Assembly: GCF_039523795.1 (NCBI RefSeq)
Contig: NZ_BAAAFZ010000028.1
Location: 1 to 64,000, forward strand
DNA: 64,000 bases
Origin: Craurococcus roseus
GTDB lineage: Bacteria > Pseudomonadota > Alphaproteobacteria > Acetobacterales > Acetobacteraceae
Direction: 5' to 3'
The stretch's first letter is position 1. The number at the start of each line of letters is the position of its first letter. A model generated the notes under the pieces. That model was not told the origin of the DNA, searched no databases, and saw only the letters and a list, made by a program, of their open reading frames with translations. This document shows positions 27,176 through 36,076 of this stretch, piece by piece. Position numbers and translations under genes: made by a program.

Positions 27176-28000
27176 GTGCCCCGCCCCGTCGCCGCGCCGC
27201 TGCCGGTCGCCGCCGCCTTGGCCGCCGTCGCCTTCTTCGCCTTTTCCACGGCCGCCTCCGCCGCGTTCGACGCGGCGTCCGATCCGGCGCCGTGGCGCTC
27301 GGTCGGGCGAGTCCACACGCGCACCACCCTGCCGGACGACGCCGCCCCCGCGGCCGTTGGCGGCCGCGCTTCGCCGGTGGTGTTCCTGCTTCCCGACGAG
27401 GTGTGGGACGCGCGCCGCGCTTGGCCTTACCTCGACCGGCTCTCCTCGCTCGGCGTGGCGGTGGTGGAGCTGTGGCCGGACCAGGACCAGCGCTTGACCC
27501 TCGCCGACGCGCGGGCGGCTATCGCGGCGGCCACGGACGAGTTCGGCATCGACCCGTCGCGCGTCGCGCTCCTCGGCTTCGGCACCGGGGGCCGGATGGC
27601 GCTCGCGCTCGCGGCGCGGGACCGGCCCGCGGTGGCGCTCTACCCCGCATGCGAAGGGGCGCCGGCGCTGGACCGCGACGCGCGCGCGATGGTCCTCCAC
27701 CCCGACGAGGCGCGGGAGGCGCGGGCCTGCGCCGCCCTGACCGCCGGGCGCCCGGGGGCGCGTGCGGACCGCGCTTCGACAGGGGCCGGCCACGCTTGGG
27801 ACGTGGTGGTCGAACAGGTGGACGGCCGCCTCCTGCTGCCGCACCCCGACGACCCGAACGCCTTGTCACGCCGGTTGCCGGCCTACCCGGACAATTGGGC
27901 GACCTTCCGGGCGGCGCAGGCGGTTTCCCGCTTCCTCCTCGCCGACCCGCCCGCGGCGCACCTGCCCGCCGCCGCCTCCGGCGTTCAGGCGGCGCCGTGA
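27176..28000 (+). CDS. dienelactone-hydrolase-fold protein lacking the nucleophile
   Basis: 274 residues from GTG 27176 (AAGGA nine bases upstream). A secretion signal (about 1-32, LAAVAFFAFSTAASA) suggests a periplasmic protein. The alpha/beta-hydrolase pattern is visible in SPVVFLLPDEVWD, a DPSRVALLGFGTGGRMALALA elbow and a late GAGHAWDVV where the catalytic His would sit. The elbow normally reads GxSxGG or GxCxGG. Here the nucleophile position (residue 136) is Gly, so hydrolase activity is doubtful. The next gene is convergent. It could be a non-catalytic binder. Confidence 0.65.
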   Translation: MPRPVAAPLPVAAALAAVAFFAFSTAASAAFDAASDPAPWRSVGRVHTRTTLPDDAAPAAVGGRASPVVFLLPDEVWDARRAWPYLDRLSSLGVAVVELWPDQDQRLTLADARAAIAAATDEFGIDPSRVALLGFGTGGRMALALAARDRPAVALYPACEGAPALDRDARAMVLHPDEAREARACAALTAGRPGARADRASTGAGHAWDVVVEQVDGRLLLPHPDDPNALSRRLPAYPDNWATFRAAQAVSRFLLADPPAAHLPAAASGVQAAP

Positions 28001-28046
28001 CGGGCCTTGCCGGCCGGCGTGCCGTCGGCGCGCCGCCCGGGAGGGG

Positions 28047-28556
28047 TCAACGGCCGCCGGGCGTCGGCGCCTTGTGGATGGGATCGACCCAGGCGACGTT
28101 CTCGGGCCGCTCCACCGGCTCGATGTCGAGGTTGACCACCACCGCCTCGTTGTCGGAGCGCACCAAGAGGCATTCCAGGGTCTCGTCCGTGGACGCGTTG
28201 ATCTCTTGGTGCGGCACGTAGGGCGGCACGTAGATGAAATCGCCCGGCCCGGCCTCGGCCACGTATTCCAGCTTCTCGCCCCAGCGCATCCGGGCGCGTC
28301 CCTTCAGCACGTAGATCACGCTCTCGAGCGCCCCGTGGTGGTGCGCGCCGGTTTTGGCATTGGCGTGGATGTGGACGGTGCCGGCCCAGATCTTCTGGGC
28401 GCCGACACGGGCGGCGTTGATCGCCGCGGCGCGGTTCATGCCCGGCGTCTGCGGCGTGTTGGTGTCCAGGCTGTTCCCCGGGATCACGCGCACCCCGCTG
28501 TGCTTCCAGCCGTCGGCGGGGGCCGTGTCGGGGTCGTGGTGTCCGTCATGCGGCAT
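28047..28556 (-). CDS. cupin domain-containing protein
   Basis: 169 residues, single cupin barrel. Metal-binding motif 1 reads GAHHHGALESVIYVLKGRA (H, H and E ligands) and motif 2 PGDFIYVPPYVPHQEIN (last His ligand). The N-terminus is His/Asp-rich. Such proteins are dioxygenases, isomerases or small-ligand sensors, and the sequence alone does not decide. Its start overlaps the end of the MATE gene by 11 bases, so the two are probably co-transcribed. Confidence 0.85.
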   Translation of the reverse strand: MPHDGHHDPDTAPADGWKHSGVRVIPGNSLDTNTPQTPGMNRAAAINAARVGAQKIWAGTVHIHANAKTGAHHHGALESVIYVLKGRARMRWGEKLEYVAEAGPGDFIYVPPYVPHQEINASTDETLECLLVRSDNEAVVVNLDIEPVERPENVAWVDPIHKAPTPGGR

Positions 28557-29982
28557 GGCGGCGCGCCTCCGTTCGCGTCGGGGGCAGCATAGCGGCGCCG
28601 GCGGGCGCCGTCGCGCGCAGCACCCACAGGCCGGCCGCCAAGCCCACCGCGAGGTTCGTCAGCAGGATGCCGAGCAGCGTGCCGGCCTCGCCGGCCAAGC
28701 GGCCGCCAAGCCAAGCCAAGGGCACCCCGACGGCGAGGGTGCGCGCCAGGGACAAGGCCAGCGCGGGGAGGGGCCGCTCCAGGCCGTTGAAGGCCGCGTT
28801 CGCCACCGCGATGGCGCCCACCGCGCCGAAGCCCCAGGGCATGAGCGAGAGGTACAGCGCGGTGGACGCGACCACCGCCGGGTCGTCGGTGAACAGCCGC
28901 GCGACCTGCGGCCCGAACAACCAGAGCAGCAGGCCGGTCGCGGCGCCGGCCGCGGCGCAGAACAGCAGGGAGGCGCGCATGCCAGCCTGCACCCGCTCCA
29001 TCCGGCCCGCGCCCGCGTTCTGCGCGGCGAAGGGGTTGGCCACCGCAGAGAGCGCGAAGAAGGCCACCATCGCCAGTGCCTCCACCCGGGAGCCGATGCT
29101 GAACCCCGCCACCGCCACCGCGCCGTGCGCGGCGAGCATGGCGGTGAAGAGCGTGGTCCCGACGGGGATGATGGCGTTGGTCGCCGCCGCCGGCAGCCCC
29201 ACCCGGAGCACCCGGCGCGCCGAGGCGGCGAAGCCGCCGCAGGGGGCCGTGGCCAACCGGTCCAGCAGCCCGAGCGACCGGAGGCGGCGCAGCGCCAGCG
29301 CGAGCATGGCGCTCCAGGACACGGCCGCCGCCACAGCGAGGCCGGGGACGCCGAGACCCGGCACCATGGCCGGCACCCCGAAGGCGAGCGGCCAGTCCAG
29401 CAGGAAGGCGAAGGCACCGGCGCCGGCCAACGCCGCCCCTTGGAAACGGGTGTCGCCCGCGGCGCGCGTCAGGCTGAGCGCCACGATGCCGGTGACCAGC
29501 GGCACCGCCCCAGGGAACCACGCGCGCAGGTAGGCTTGGGCGAGGGCGTGGACCTCCCCCTCCGCGCCGAGGGCGCGGAGCAGCGCGGGGGCCAGGAGCC
29601 ACCCGGGCACCGCCACCGCCGCGGCCGTCCCCGCGGCCAGCCACAGGGCGTGCGCCGAAAGCCGTTCCACGCTCCGGTCGCCGGCGCCGAGGCCGCGCGC
29701 CACCACGGCGGAGGCCCCGGCGCCCAGGCCGATGCCGAAGCTCGTCGCCGTCATCGCGATCGGGGCCGCGAAGCCCAAGGCGGCGAGCGCCTCGCGCCCC
29801 AGCAGTCCGACGAGCCAGGTTTCGGCGAGCTGCACGGCAAACATCGCCGCCAGCGCCAGGGCGAGCGGCAGGGTGGTGTTGAACAACAAAGGGCCGACCG
29901 GCCCCTCGGTCAGCGCCGCGCGGCGGCGAGGGGCCGGCACCGGCGCCGGCGTGTGGCCGGGACCGTAGGGGAGGGAGTCCAT
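28546..29982 (-). CDS. MATE family efflux transporter
   Basis: A 478-residue inner-membrane exporter with about 12 hydrophobic segments in two homologous halves. Family hallmarks are GPVGPLLFNTTLPL at the N-terminus, a VQLAETWLVGLLGREALAALGF first-bundle segment and VGTTLFTAMLAAHGAVAVAGFSIGSRVE in the second half. MATE proteins extrude cationic drugs or metabolites using H+ or Na+. It is upstream of and overlaps the cupin gene. ATG at 29982. The substrate cannot be read from sequence. Confidence 0.9.
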   Translation of the reverse strand: MDSLPYGPGHTPAPVPAPRRRAALTEGPVGPLLFNTTLPLALALAAMFAVQLAETWLVGLLGREALAALGFAAPIAMTATSFGIGLGAGASAVVARGLGAGDRSVERLSAHALWLAAGTAAAVAVPGWLLAPALLRALGAEGEVHALAQAYLRAWFPGAVPLVTGIVALSLTRAAGDTRFQGAALAGAGAFAFLLDWPLAFGVPAMVPGLGVPGLAVAAAVSWSAMLALALRRLRSLGLLDRLATAPCGGFAASARRVLRVGLPAAATNAIIPVGTTLFTAMLAAHGAVAVAGFSIGSRVEALAMVAFFALSAVANPFAAQNAGAGRMERVQAGMRASLLFCAAAGAATGLLLWLFGPQVARLFTDDPAVVASTALYLSLMPWGFGAVGAIAVANAAFNGLERPLPALALSLARTLAVGVPLAWLGGRLAGEAGTLLGILLTNLAVGLAAGLWVLRATAPAGAAMLPPTRTEARRHAA

Positions 29983-30230
29983 GCCGCGGTTTCCCCACCG
30001 CCCATGCCGCGGTCAAGCGCTGGGCCGTCCGGCCGCCACCGTATCCCGGAATACTTTCCTTTTCAGGCAAATCGTGGCGAACGCCGAAGAACGGGGTAAG
30101 CTGGGCCAGGGTCTCGCAGGGCGGACGCCCCCGCGAGGAGCCCGCCCCCGATGCAACACGGCGGCGCTCTCCGCGCAGGGAGATCGGCGTCCATAGCGAG
30201 ACCAGTACCCTGTCGCAGCACCGAGCGCAC

Positions 30231-33200
30231 TTGGCGGAACCGAGCGGCACGCTGACCGGAGGCGGCGAGGCCGGCGACCTCGTGCGCGCCCATGACTGGG
30301 GCTCGACTCCCCTGGGCCCGCTGCACCGGTGGCCGCTGCCGCTGCGCACGCTGGTCGGCGTCATGCTGCGTTCCCGCCAGCCGATGGCGCTGGCCTGGGG
30401 GCCGGAGCGCACGCTGCTCTACAACGACGGCTACGTCCCGGTGCTCGGCCAGCGCCACCCGCGCGCGCTCGGCCGCCCGTTCCTCGACGTTTGGAACGAA
30501 TTGTCGGACGACGTGGGCCCCGTCGTGGACCAAGCCTTCTCGGGCGAAGCGGTCTGGCACGAGGACCTGCCGCTCACCCTCCACCGCAAAGGCTACCCCG
30601 AAACCGCGTACTTCACCCTGTCCTACACGCCGGTCCACGACGAGCACGGGGCCGTGGCCGGCATCTTCTGCGCCTGCACGGAGACAACCGGGCGGGTGCT
30701 GTTCGCGCGGCGCCAAGCCTTCCGCGTCGAATTGGAAAGCCGGTTGCGCGGGCTGGCCAACCCCGGCGCCCTCGCCGCCACCGCTACGCGGATGCTCGGG
30801 CCGTGGCTGCGGGCGGCGCGCGTGTTCTACGTCGAAGTGGACGCCGACGACGCCCACGGCGCCATCACCCAGAACTGGAACGAGCCGCGCGTGGCGGACG
30901 TGATGGGCCGGCGGTTCCGCCTCGACGACTACGGACCGGCGCTGGTGCGGGACGTGCTTGGCGGGCGGGTGGCCGCTATCGACGACCTTTCCGCCGACCC
31001 GCGCACCCGCGGCGAGCCGGCCCGCACCTTCGCCGCCTGCGGGGCCGCGGCGTTGATCGCCGTGCCCGTGGCGCAGGGGGGGCGGACATCGGCCGTCCTG
31101 GTCGTCCACCACGACGCGCCGCGCCACTGGTCGCCCGAGGAGGTGGACGTCGCCTGCGAGGTCGCGGGGCGGACGCGCCACGCCGCCGAGCGCAGCCGGA
31201 CGGCGCGCGCCTTGCGGGCGAGCGAGGCGCGGTTCCGCGCCTTGGTGGACGCCTCGGCGCAGATCGTTTGGACCACCGACGCGAACGGCAGGGCGGTGGA
31301 GGACTCGCCCTCCTGGCGGGCGTTCACCGGCCAGACCCAGGAGGAATGGCTGGGCCGGCGGTGGACCGACGCCATCCACCCGGAGGACGCGGGGCGCGTG
31401 GCCCGGGGTTGGGCGGACGCGGTGGCGTCCAGCGCGCCCTATGCAGCGGAGTACCGCCTCCGCCACGCCGCGAGCGGCACCTGGCGGATGACCAGCGCGC
31501 GGGCGGTGCCGCTGCGCAACGCCGACGGCACGGTGCGCGAGTGGGTGGGCATGAACGCCGACATCACCGAGTTGCACCGCGCCGGGGAGGAGCTGCGCCG
31601 CCTCAACGCCACCCTGGAGCAGCGGGTCGAGGAGCGGACGCTGGAGCGCGACCGCTTGTGGCGGACCAGCCAGGATGCCTTCCTCGTCATCTCGCCGGAC
31701 GGCGTCTGCCTGAGCGTCAGCCCCGCATACGAACGCCTGCTCGGGTGGGCCGAGCAGGACTCCTTGCTGAAGCCGTTCACGAACTGCACGCACCGCGACG
31801 ACGCGGAGCGCACGGCCGCCGAGTTCCGCAGCGTCGCCGCCGGCAAGCCGTCCCGGGGCTTCGAGATCCGGATGCGGCACAAGGACGGGGGCTGGCGCTG
31901 GATCGCCTGGACGGCCGCGCTCGACGACGGGCGCATCTACGCCGTGGCGCGCGACGTCACCGCCGAGAAGGCGCGCGCGGAGGAGGTCGCGGCCGTGAAC
32001 CGCCAGCTCGTGGCGCAGATCGAGGAGCGCGAGCGGGTGGAGGAGACGCTCCGCCGCATGCAGCGCCTGGAGGCGGTGGGCCAGCTCACCTCCGGCGTCG
32101 CGCACGACTTCAACAACCTGCTCACCGTGGTGCTGGGCAACACCGCCTTCCTCAAGCGCGGCATCCTCGCCGCGGGCCTCGACGGCAAGCTGCTGGAGCG
32201 CCTGGACCACGTTCGCACCGCGGCCGAGCGCGGCGCCACGCTCACAGCGCAGCTCCTCGCCTTCTCGCGCCGGCAGCGCCTGGAAGCCCGGCCGGTGGAC
32301 CTGAACGCCACGGTGGCCAACATGCACGATCTGCTGCGGACGTCGGTGGGGAGCCGCGTCCGGGTCGGCACCGACCTCGATCCGTCGCTGCGGCGAGCGT
32401 TGGTGGACCCGACGCAGATCGAGCTGGTGCTGCTCAACCTCGCGATCAACGCCCGCGACGCGATGGAGGGCGGGGGCTCGCTTTCCATCGAGACCGCGAA
32501 CGTGCGCCTGGGCGAGCCGCGGCGGCCCGAAGAGCCGCCCGCCGGCGAGTACGTCATGGTGGCGGTGGCGGACACCGGCTTCGGCATGCCGCCCGAGGTC
32601 GCGGCCAAGGCGTTCGAGCCCTTTTTCACCACCAAGCCGGTCGGCAAGGGGTCGGGGCTGGGGTTGGCGCAGGTCTACGGCTTCGCCAAGCAGTCGGGCG
32701 GCGGTGTTTCCATGGAGTCGGCGCCCGGCCGCGGCACGACGGTGAAGGTCTACCTGCCGAGCGCACCGGCTTCGGCGGCGGACGGCGACGCGGCGGCCGC
32801 CGGCCCGGGCGGGGAAGCACGGCCGGGCGGCGCGGGCCGGGCGGCGCGGCCCGCCCACATCCTCCTAGTGGACGACGACAACGCCGTCCGCGAGGTCACG
32901 GCGTCGGCGCTGCGCGACCTCGGCCACACGGTGGTGGAAGCGAACGGCGGACCGCCGGCGCTCGACGTCCTCAACCGGCCGAGCCAGCGCGTGGACCTGT
33001 TGGTGGTGGACTTCGCCATGCCGGGCATGAACGGTGTGGAGGTGGCGCGCGGGGCGCGGACCGCCCGGCCGGGCCTGCCTGTGCTGTTCATCACCGGCTA
33101 CGCCGACCTGTCGGCCCTGGCCGGCACGGGCGAGGACCGCATCGTGCAAAAGCCCTTCCGCGAAAGCGAGCTGGAACGGAAGGTCGCCCGGTGCCTAGCC

Positions 33201-33257
33201 GAAGCGCGCGAGGCCCTGGAGCCGCCGATCGAGAATGACTTGGCCGTGTCCACCTGA
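30231..33257 (+). CDS. hybrid sensor histidine kinase with PAS/GAF input and receiver domain
   Basis: 1008 residues from TTG 30231, cytoplasmic (no membrane segment). Order: an N-terminal PAS-like sensor beginning WGSTPLGPLHRWP (about 23-150), a GAF domain (about 170-325), two PAS/PAC units (about 335-455 and 480-600), a coiled linker, HisKA with GVAHDFNNLLTVV (His625), HATPase_c with NLAINARDAMEGGG, DTGFGMP and KGSGLGLAQVYG, then a receiver with phosphoacceptor Asp927 (LLVVDFAMPGMNG). This layout fits HWE/HisKA soluble blue-light or redox sensors and acts by phosphorelay. No output response regulator lies nearby, so its target is unknown. Confidence 0.92.
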   Translation: MAEPSGTLTGGGEAGDLVRAHDWGSTPLGPLHRWPLPLRTLVGVMLRSRQPMALAWGPERTLLYNDGYVPVLGQRHPRALGRPFLDVWNELSDDVGPVVDQAFSGEAVWHEDLPLTLHRKGYPETAYFTLSYTPVHDEHGAVAGIFCACTETTGRVLFARRQAFRVELESRLRGLANPGALAATATRMLGPWLRAARVFYVEVDADDAHGAITQNWNEPRVADVMGRRFRLDDYGPALVRDVLGGRVAAIDDLSADPRTRGEPARTFAACGAAALIAVPVAQGGRTSAVLVVHHDAPRHWSPEEVDVACEVAGRTRHAAERSRTARALRASEARFRALVDASAQIVWTTDANGRAVEDSPSWRAFTGQTQEEWLGRRWTDAIHPEDAGRVARGWADAVASSAPYAAEYRLRHAASGTWRMTSARAVPLRNADGTVREWVGMNADITELHRAGEELRRLNATLEQRVEERTLERDRLWRTSQDAFLVISPDGVCLSVSPAYERLLGWAEQDSLLKPFTNCTHRDDAERTAAEFRSVAAGKPSRGFEIRMRHKDGGWRWIAWTAALDDGRIYAVARDVTAEKARAEEVAAVNRQLVAQIEERERVEETLRRMQRLEAVGQLTSGVAHDFNNLLTVVLGNTAFLKRGILAAGLDGKLLERLDHVRTAAERGATLTAQLLAFSRRQRLEARPVDLNATVANMHDLLRTSVGSRVRVGTDLDPSLRRALVDPTQIELVLLNLAINARDAMEGGGSLSIETANVRLGEPRRPEEPPAGEYVMVAVADTGFGMPPEVAAKAFEPFFTTKPVGKGSGLGLAQVYGFAKQSGGGVSMESAPGRGTTVKVYLPSAPASAADGDAAAAGPGGEARPGGAGRAARPAHILLVDDDNAVREVTASALRDLGHTVVEANGGPPALDVLNRPSQRVDLLVVDFAMPGMNGVEVARGARTARPGLPVLFITGYADLSALAGTGEDRIVQKPFRESELERKVARCLAEAREALEPPIENDLAVST

Positions 33258-33310
33258 GGCGGCCGCCACTGGCGCGGACGGCGCCGCCCGGCGGCGGACC
33301 GGCCGCGCCG

Positions 33311-33481
33311 TCACCCGTGGCAGGCGCAACCCGCGTGGCCGCAGCCGGAGCCGTCCTTGTGGTGGTCGGCGCAGCTCTCGCTGCAGAACAGCCGCCCCTC
33401 GCGCTTCACGCCGCCGTCCGTCTTCACGACGCAAACGCAGTCGCTGCACGCGCACTTCACCATGTCCACCGTCGCCGACAT
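33311..33481 (-). CDS. smtA: bacterial metallothionein (SmtA/BmtA-like)
   Basis: A 56-residue Cys-rich protein: 9 Cys (10, 12, 15, 17, 33, 37, 47, 52, 54) and 4 His. It has KCACSDCVC near the start, LFCSESCADHH in the middle and ends CGHAGCACHG. The number and order of Cys, and His at 40, 49 and 55, match cyanobacterial SmtA, which binds zinc and cadmium in a single cluster. ATG at 33481 has GGGAG about eight bases upstream. The gene is convergent with the histidine kinase gene. I see no SmtB-type repressor next to it. Confidence 0.85.
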   Translation of the reverse strand: MSATVDMVKCACSDCVCVVKTDGGVKREGRLFCSESCADHHKDGSGCGHAGCACHG

Positions 33482-33579
33482 CGCACGCTCCCGTCGCTGG
33501 AAACCCCAATGGCCATCCAGATAGCAAGCGGGGGCCGTGTTATGTAATCACCGCAGTGCCGCCGGCGCGGCGGCGGCCG

Positions 33580-34785
33580 TTATCGCGAGAGGATGCGCGC
33601 CGCCGCGTCGGCCAGCACCTCGCAGCCGAGCGCCAGGTGCTCGCGCTTGGTGTCCTCTGCCCAGTGGTGGCTGATGCCGCCGATGGAGGGCACGAACAGC
33701 ATCGCCGCCGGCATGACCCGACCGATCCACTGCGCGTCGTGCCCGGCGCCGGAGGGCATACGCCGCCATTGGCCGGGCGCCCGCGCCTCCGCCGCCGCGG
33801 CCAGCGCGTCCATGAAGCCCGGGTCGCAGAGCGCGGGCGTGGCGCGGGACATCTGGTCGAGGGTGGCGGTGCAGCGCTCGCGCCGGTTGCTTTCCCGCAC
33901 CAGGGCGCGGAGCGTGGTTTCCAGCCGCTCCAAAACCGGCACCTCCACGTCCCGGAACTGGAACAGGACGTCCGCGCGGCCCGGGATGATGGAGGGCGCG
34001 CCGGGCTCCAGCGCGATCCGGCCCGTGGTCCAGGTGGTGCGCTCGGCGCAGACGCGCGGGAACTCCCGGTCTATGGCGGCGAGCAGGCGCACGGCGGCGA
34101 GGCCGGCGTCGCGCCGCTCGGCCATGGTGGTGCCGCCGGCGTGGTCCTGCGCCCCTTCGACCGTGATCCGCCATTGCCAGATGGCGACGATGCCGGTGAC
34201 GACGCCGACCCGCTCCCCGGCGCCCTCCAACTGCGTGCCCTGCTCGATGTGCATCTCCAGGAAGCCGCGATAACGGTCGCGGTCGAGCGTCATGCGCGGC
34301 AGGCCGGCGAGGCCCGCGGCGGCCAGGGCGTCGCGCAGCGGGGTGCCGTCCGTGCGGTTGCGGCTGCGGTCGATCTCCTCGTCCGACAAGGCGCCGATGA
34401 TGGAGCGGCTGCCGAGGAAGCCGCCCTCGAAATGGCCCTCCTCGTCGGCGAAGGCGGCCACGTCCACGGGGAGGCCCGCGCGCGCCAGCGCGAGCCCGGC
34501 CACCACGCCGAGCGCGCCGTCCAGCCAACCGGCGTGGCTCTGCGTTTCGATGTGGCTGCCCACCAGCAGGTGCGGCCCCGGCCCCCGGTGGCGGCCGAGC
34601 ACGTTGCCGATGCCGTCAATGGACGGCTCCAGCCCGCACTCCTCCATGCGCGCCATCAGCCAGCGGCGGCTCTCCATGTCCTGCGGCGAGTAGGTCGGCC
34701 GGTGGACGCCGGTCTTGTAGCGGCCGATCTCGCGCAGGTCGTCGAGGTCGCGGAGGAAGCGTTCGGTGTCTACGGCGGCGGCCAT
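33580..34785 (-). CDS. M20 family Zn-dependent amidohydrolase (allantoate / N-carbamoyl amino acid type)
   Basis: 401 residues, cytosolic dinuclear-metal hydrolase that removes carbamoyl or amide groups. Metal motifs are VGSHIETQSHAGWLDGALG (His78, Asp89), ADEEGHF (Glu115/116), FLEMHIEQGTQLE and GAGHDAQWI. The normal GSHxDT carries Glu80 instead of Asp. The dimerisation domain contains GAQDHAGGTTMAERRDAG. ATG 34785 is divergent from the Fe-ADH gene. The subfamily of hydantoin or pyrimidine type amidases fits best, without a decisive substrate. Confidence 0.87.
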   Translation of the reverse strand: MAAAVDTERFLRDLDDLREIGRYKTGVHRPTYSPQDMESRRWLMARMEECGLEPSIDGIGNVLGRHRGPGPHLLVGSHIETQSHAGWLDGALGVVAGLALARAGLPVDVAAFADEEGHFEGGFLGSRSIIGALSDEEIDRSRNRTDGTPLRDALAAAGLAGLPRMTLDRDRYRGFLEMHIEQGTQLEGAGERVGVVTGIVAIWQWRITVEGAQDHAGGTTMAERRDAGLAAVRLLAAIDREFPRVCAERTTWTTGRIALEPGAPSIIPGRADVLFQFRDVEVPVLERLETTLRALVRESNRRERCTATLDQMSRATPALCDPGFMDALAAAAEARAPGQWRRMPSGAGHDAQWIGRVMPAAMLFVPSIGGISHHWAEDTKREHLALGCEVLADAAARILSR

Positions 34786-34903
34786 GGCGGCGGGCTCTCC
34801 TGGCGGGCGGGGAAGGGGTGGCGCCAAGGATGCCGTTCGCCGGGGCTGGCCTCCAGCCCCCGGCCGTGTTGGGCTCCGCCCAGCCTGGGAAAGGCCCGGA
34901 ACC

Positions 34904-36073
34904 ATGGGCAGCACCTTCGAGTACCCCGCCATGGAGCGGGCCCACATGGGCACGGCGTTCGACGAAGCCGTCGCGGAAGAGGCGGGGCGGGCCGGTGCCG
35001 CGCGCGTGTTCCTCATGCTGGGCGGCACCATTTCGCGCGAGACCGACTGGGCGGAGCGGTTGGAGCGGCGCCTGTCCCGGGCCGGCGCCGCGCTCGCCGG
35101 CCGGTGGGACCGCGTAGCTTCGCACACGCCGCGGAGCGACGTGATCGCAGCGACGCGGGCGGCGCGCGATGCGCGGGCCGACTTGGTGGTGACTCTGGGC
35201 GGCGGCTCGGTGACGGACGCCGGCAAGATGGTTCGGATGTGCCTCGCCAACGGCGTGTATGAGGAAGCGCGGCTCGATCCGCTCATGAGCGTGTTCGAGG
35301 GCGGGCGCCGCTTCATCCCGGACAAGAAGCCGCCCGCACCGCCGCAGGTCTGCGTGCCGACCACGCTTTCGGCCGGCGACTTCTCGGCCACCGCGGGCTG
35401 CACCGACACGGCGCGCGGCATGAAGCAGAGCTTCGCGCACCCGCGCATGATGGCGACGGCCGTGGTGCTCGACCCCGCCGTGACGCTGCGGACGCCCGAA
35501 TGGCTGTTCCTCTCCACCGGCATCCGCGCCGTGGACCACGCGGTGGAGGACATCTGCTCCACCAACGGCAACGCCTTCGCCGAGGGCGCCTCCATGCAGG
35601 CGCTGCGCCTGCTGACGCGGGGCTTGCGCCGCGCCAGGGCCGGGCCGGGCGACGAGGCGGCGCGGCTGGACTGCCTGCTCGGCGCCTGGATGTCGATGGT
35701 AGGCTCGCAATCGGGCGTGCAGAAGGGCGGCAGCCACGGCATCGGCCACGCGCTCGGCGGCACCGCCGGCGTGCCGCACGGCTACACCTCCTGCACCATG
35801 CTGCCGCCGGTGCTGCGCTTCAACCTGCCGGCCAACGCCGACCAGCAGGCGCTGGTGAGCGAGGCCATGGGAGCGCCCGGCAAGCCGGCGTCGGAACTGG
35901 TGGCGGAGCTGGTCGCGGAACTCGGCCTGCCAGGACGGCTGCGCGACTGCGGCGTGAGGGAAGGGCAGCTCGACGCGGTGGCCGAGGCGGCGATGCACGA
36001 CCGTTGGATACCGACCAACCCGCGCCCGCTCGACCTCGCCGCCGTGCGGGCGCTGTTGCAGGAAGCCTATTGA
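34904..36073 (+). CDS. iron-containing alcohol dehydrogenase (maleylacetate-reductase-like)
   Basis: 389 residues, group III metal-dependent dehydrogenase. The NAD-binding GGGS motif is in VTLGGGSVTDAGK (99-102). Metal ligands are in GIRAVDHAVED and GGSHGIGHALGGTAGVPHGYT. ATG 34904 was chosen for normal length. Members reduce maleylacetate or oxidise small alcohols, and with a neighbouring hydroxyacid dehydrogenase and hydrolases a role in degradation is likely. It ends 3 bases before the convergent cyclase gene. Confidence 0.87.
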   Translation: MGSTFEYPAMERAHMGTAFDEAVAEEAGRAGAARVFLMLGGTISRETDWAERLERRLSRAGAALAGRWDRVASHTPRSDVIAATRAARDARADLVVTLGGGSVTDAGKMVRMCLANGVYEEARLDPLMSVFEGGRRFIPDKKPPAPPQVCVPTTLSAGDFSATAGCTDTARGMKQSFAHPRMMATAVVLDPAVTLRTPEWLFLSTGIRAVDHAVEDICSTNGNAFAEGASMQALRLLTRGLRRARAGPGDEAARLDCLLGAWMSMVGSQSGVQKGGSHGIGHALGGTAGVPHGYTSCTMLPPVLRFNLPANADQQALVSEAMGAPGKPASELVAELVAELGLPGRLRDCGVREGQLDAVAEAAMHDRWIPTNPRPLDLAAVRALLQEAY

Positions 36074-36076
36074 GGC

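Noticed and set aside
30063..32858. Open frame of about 930 codons opposite the hybrid kinase
   Set aside because: Antisense shadow of a clear multi-domain kinase.
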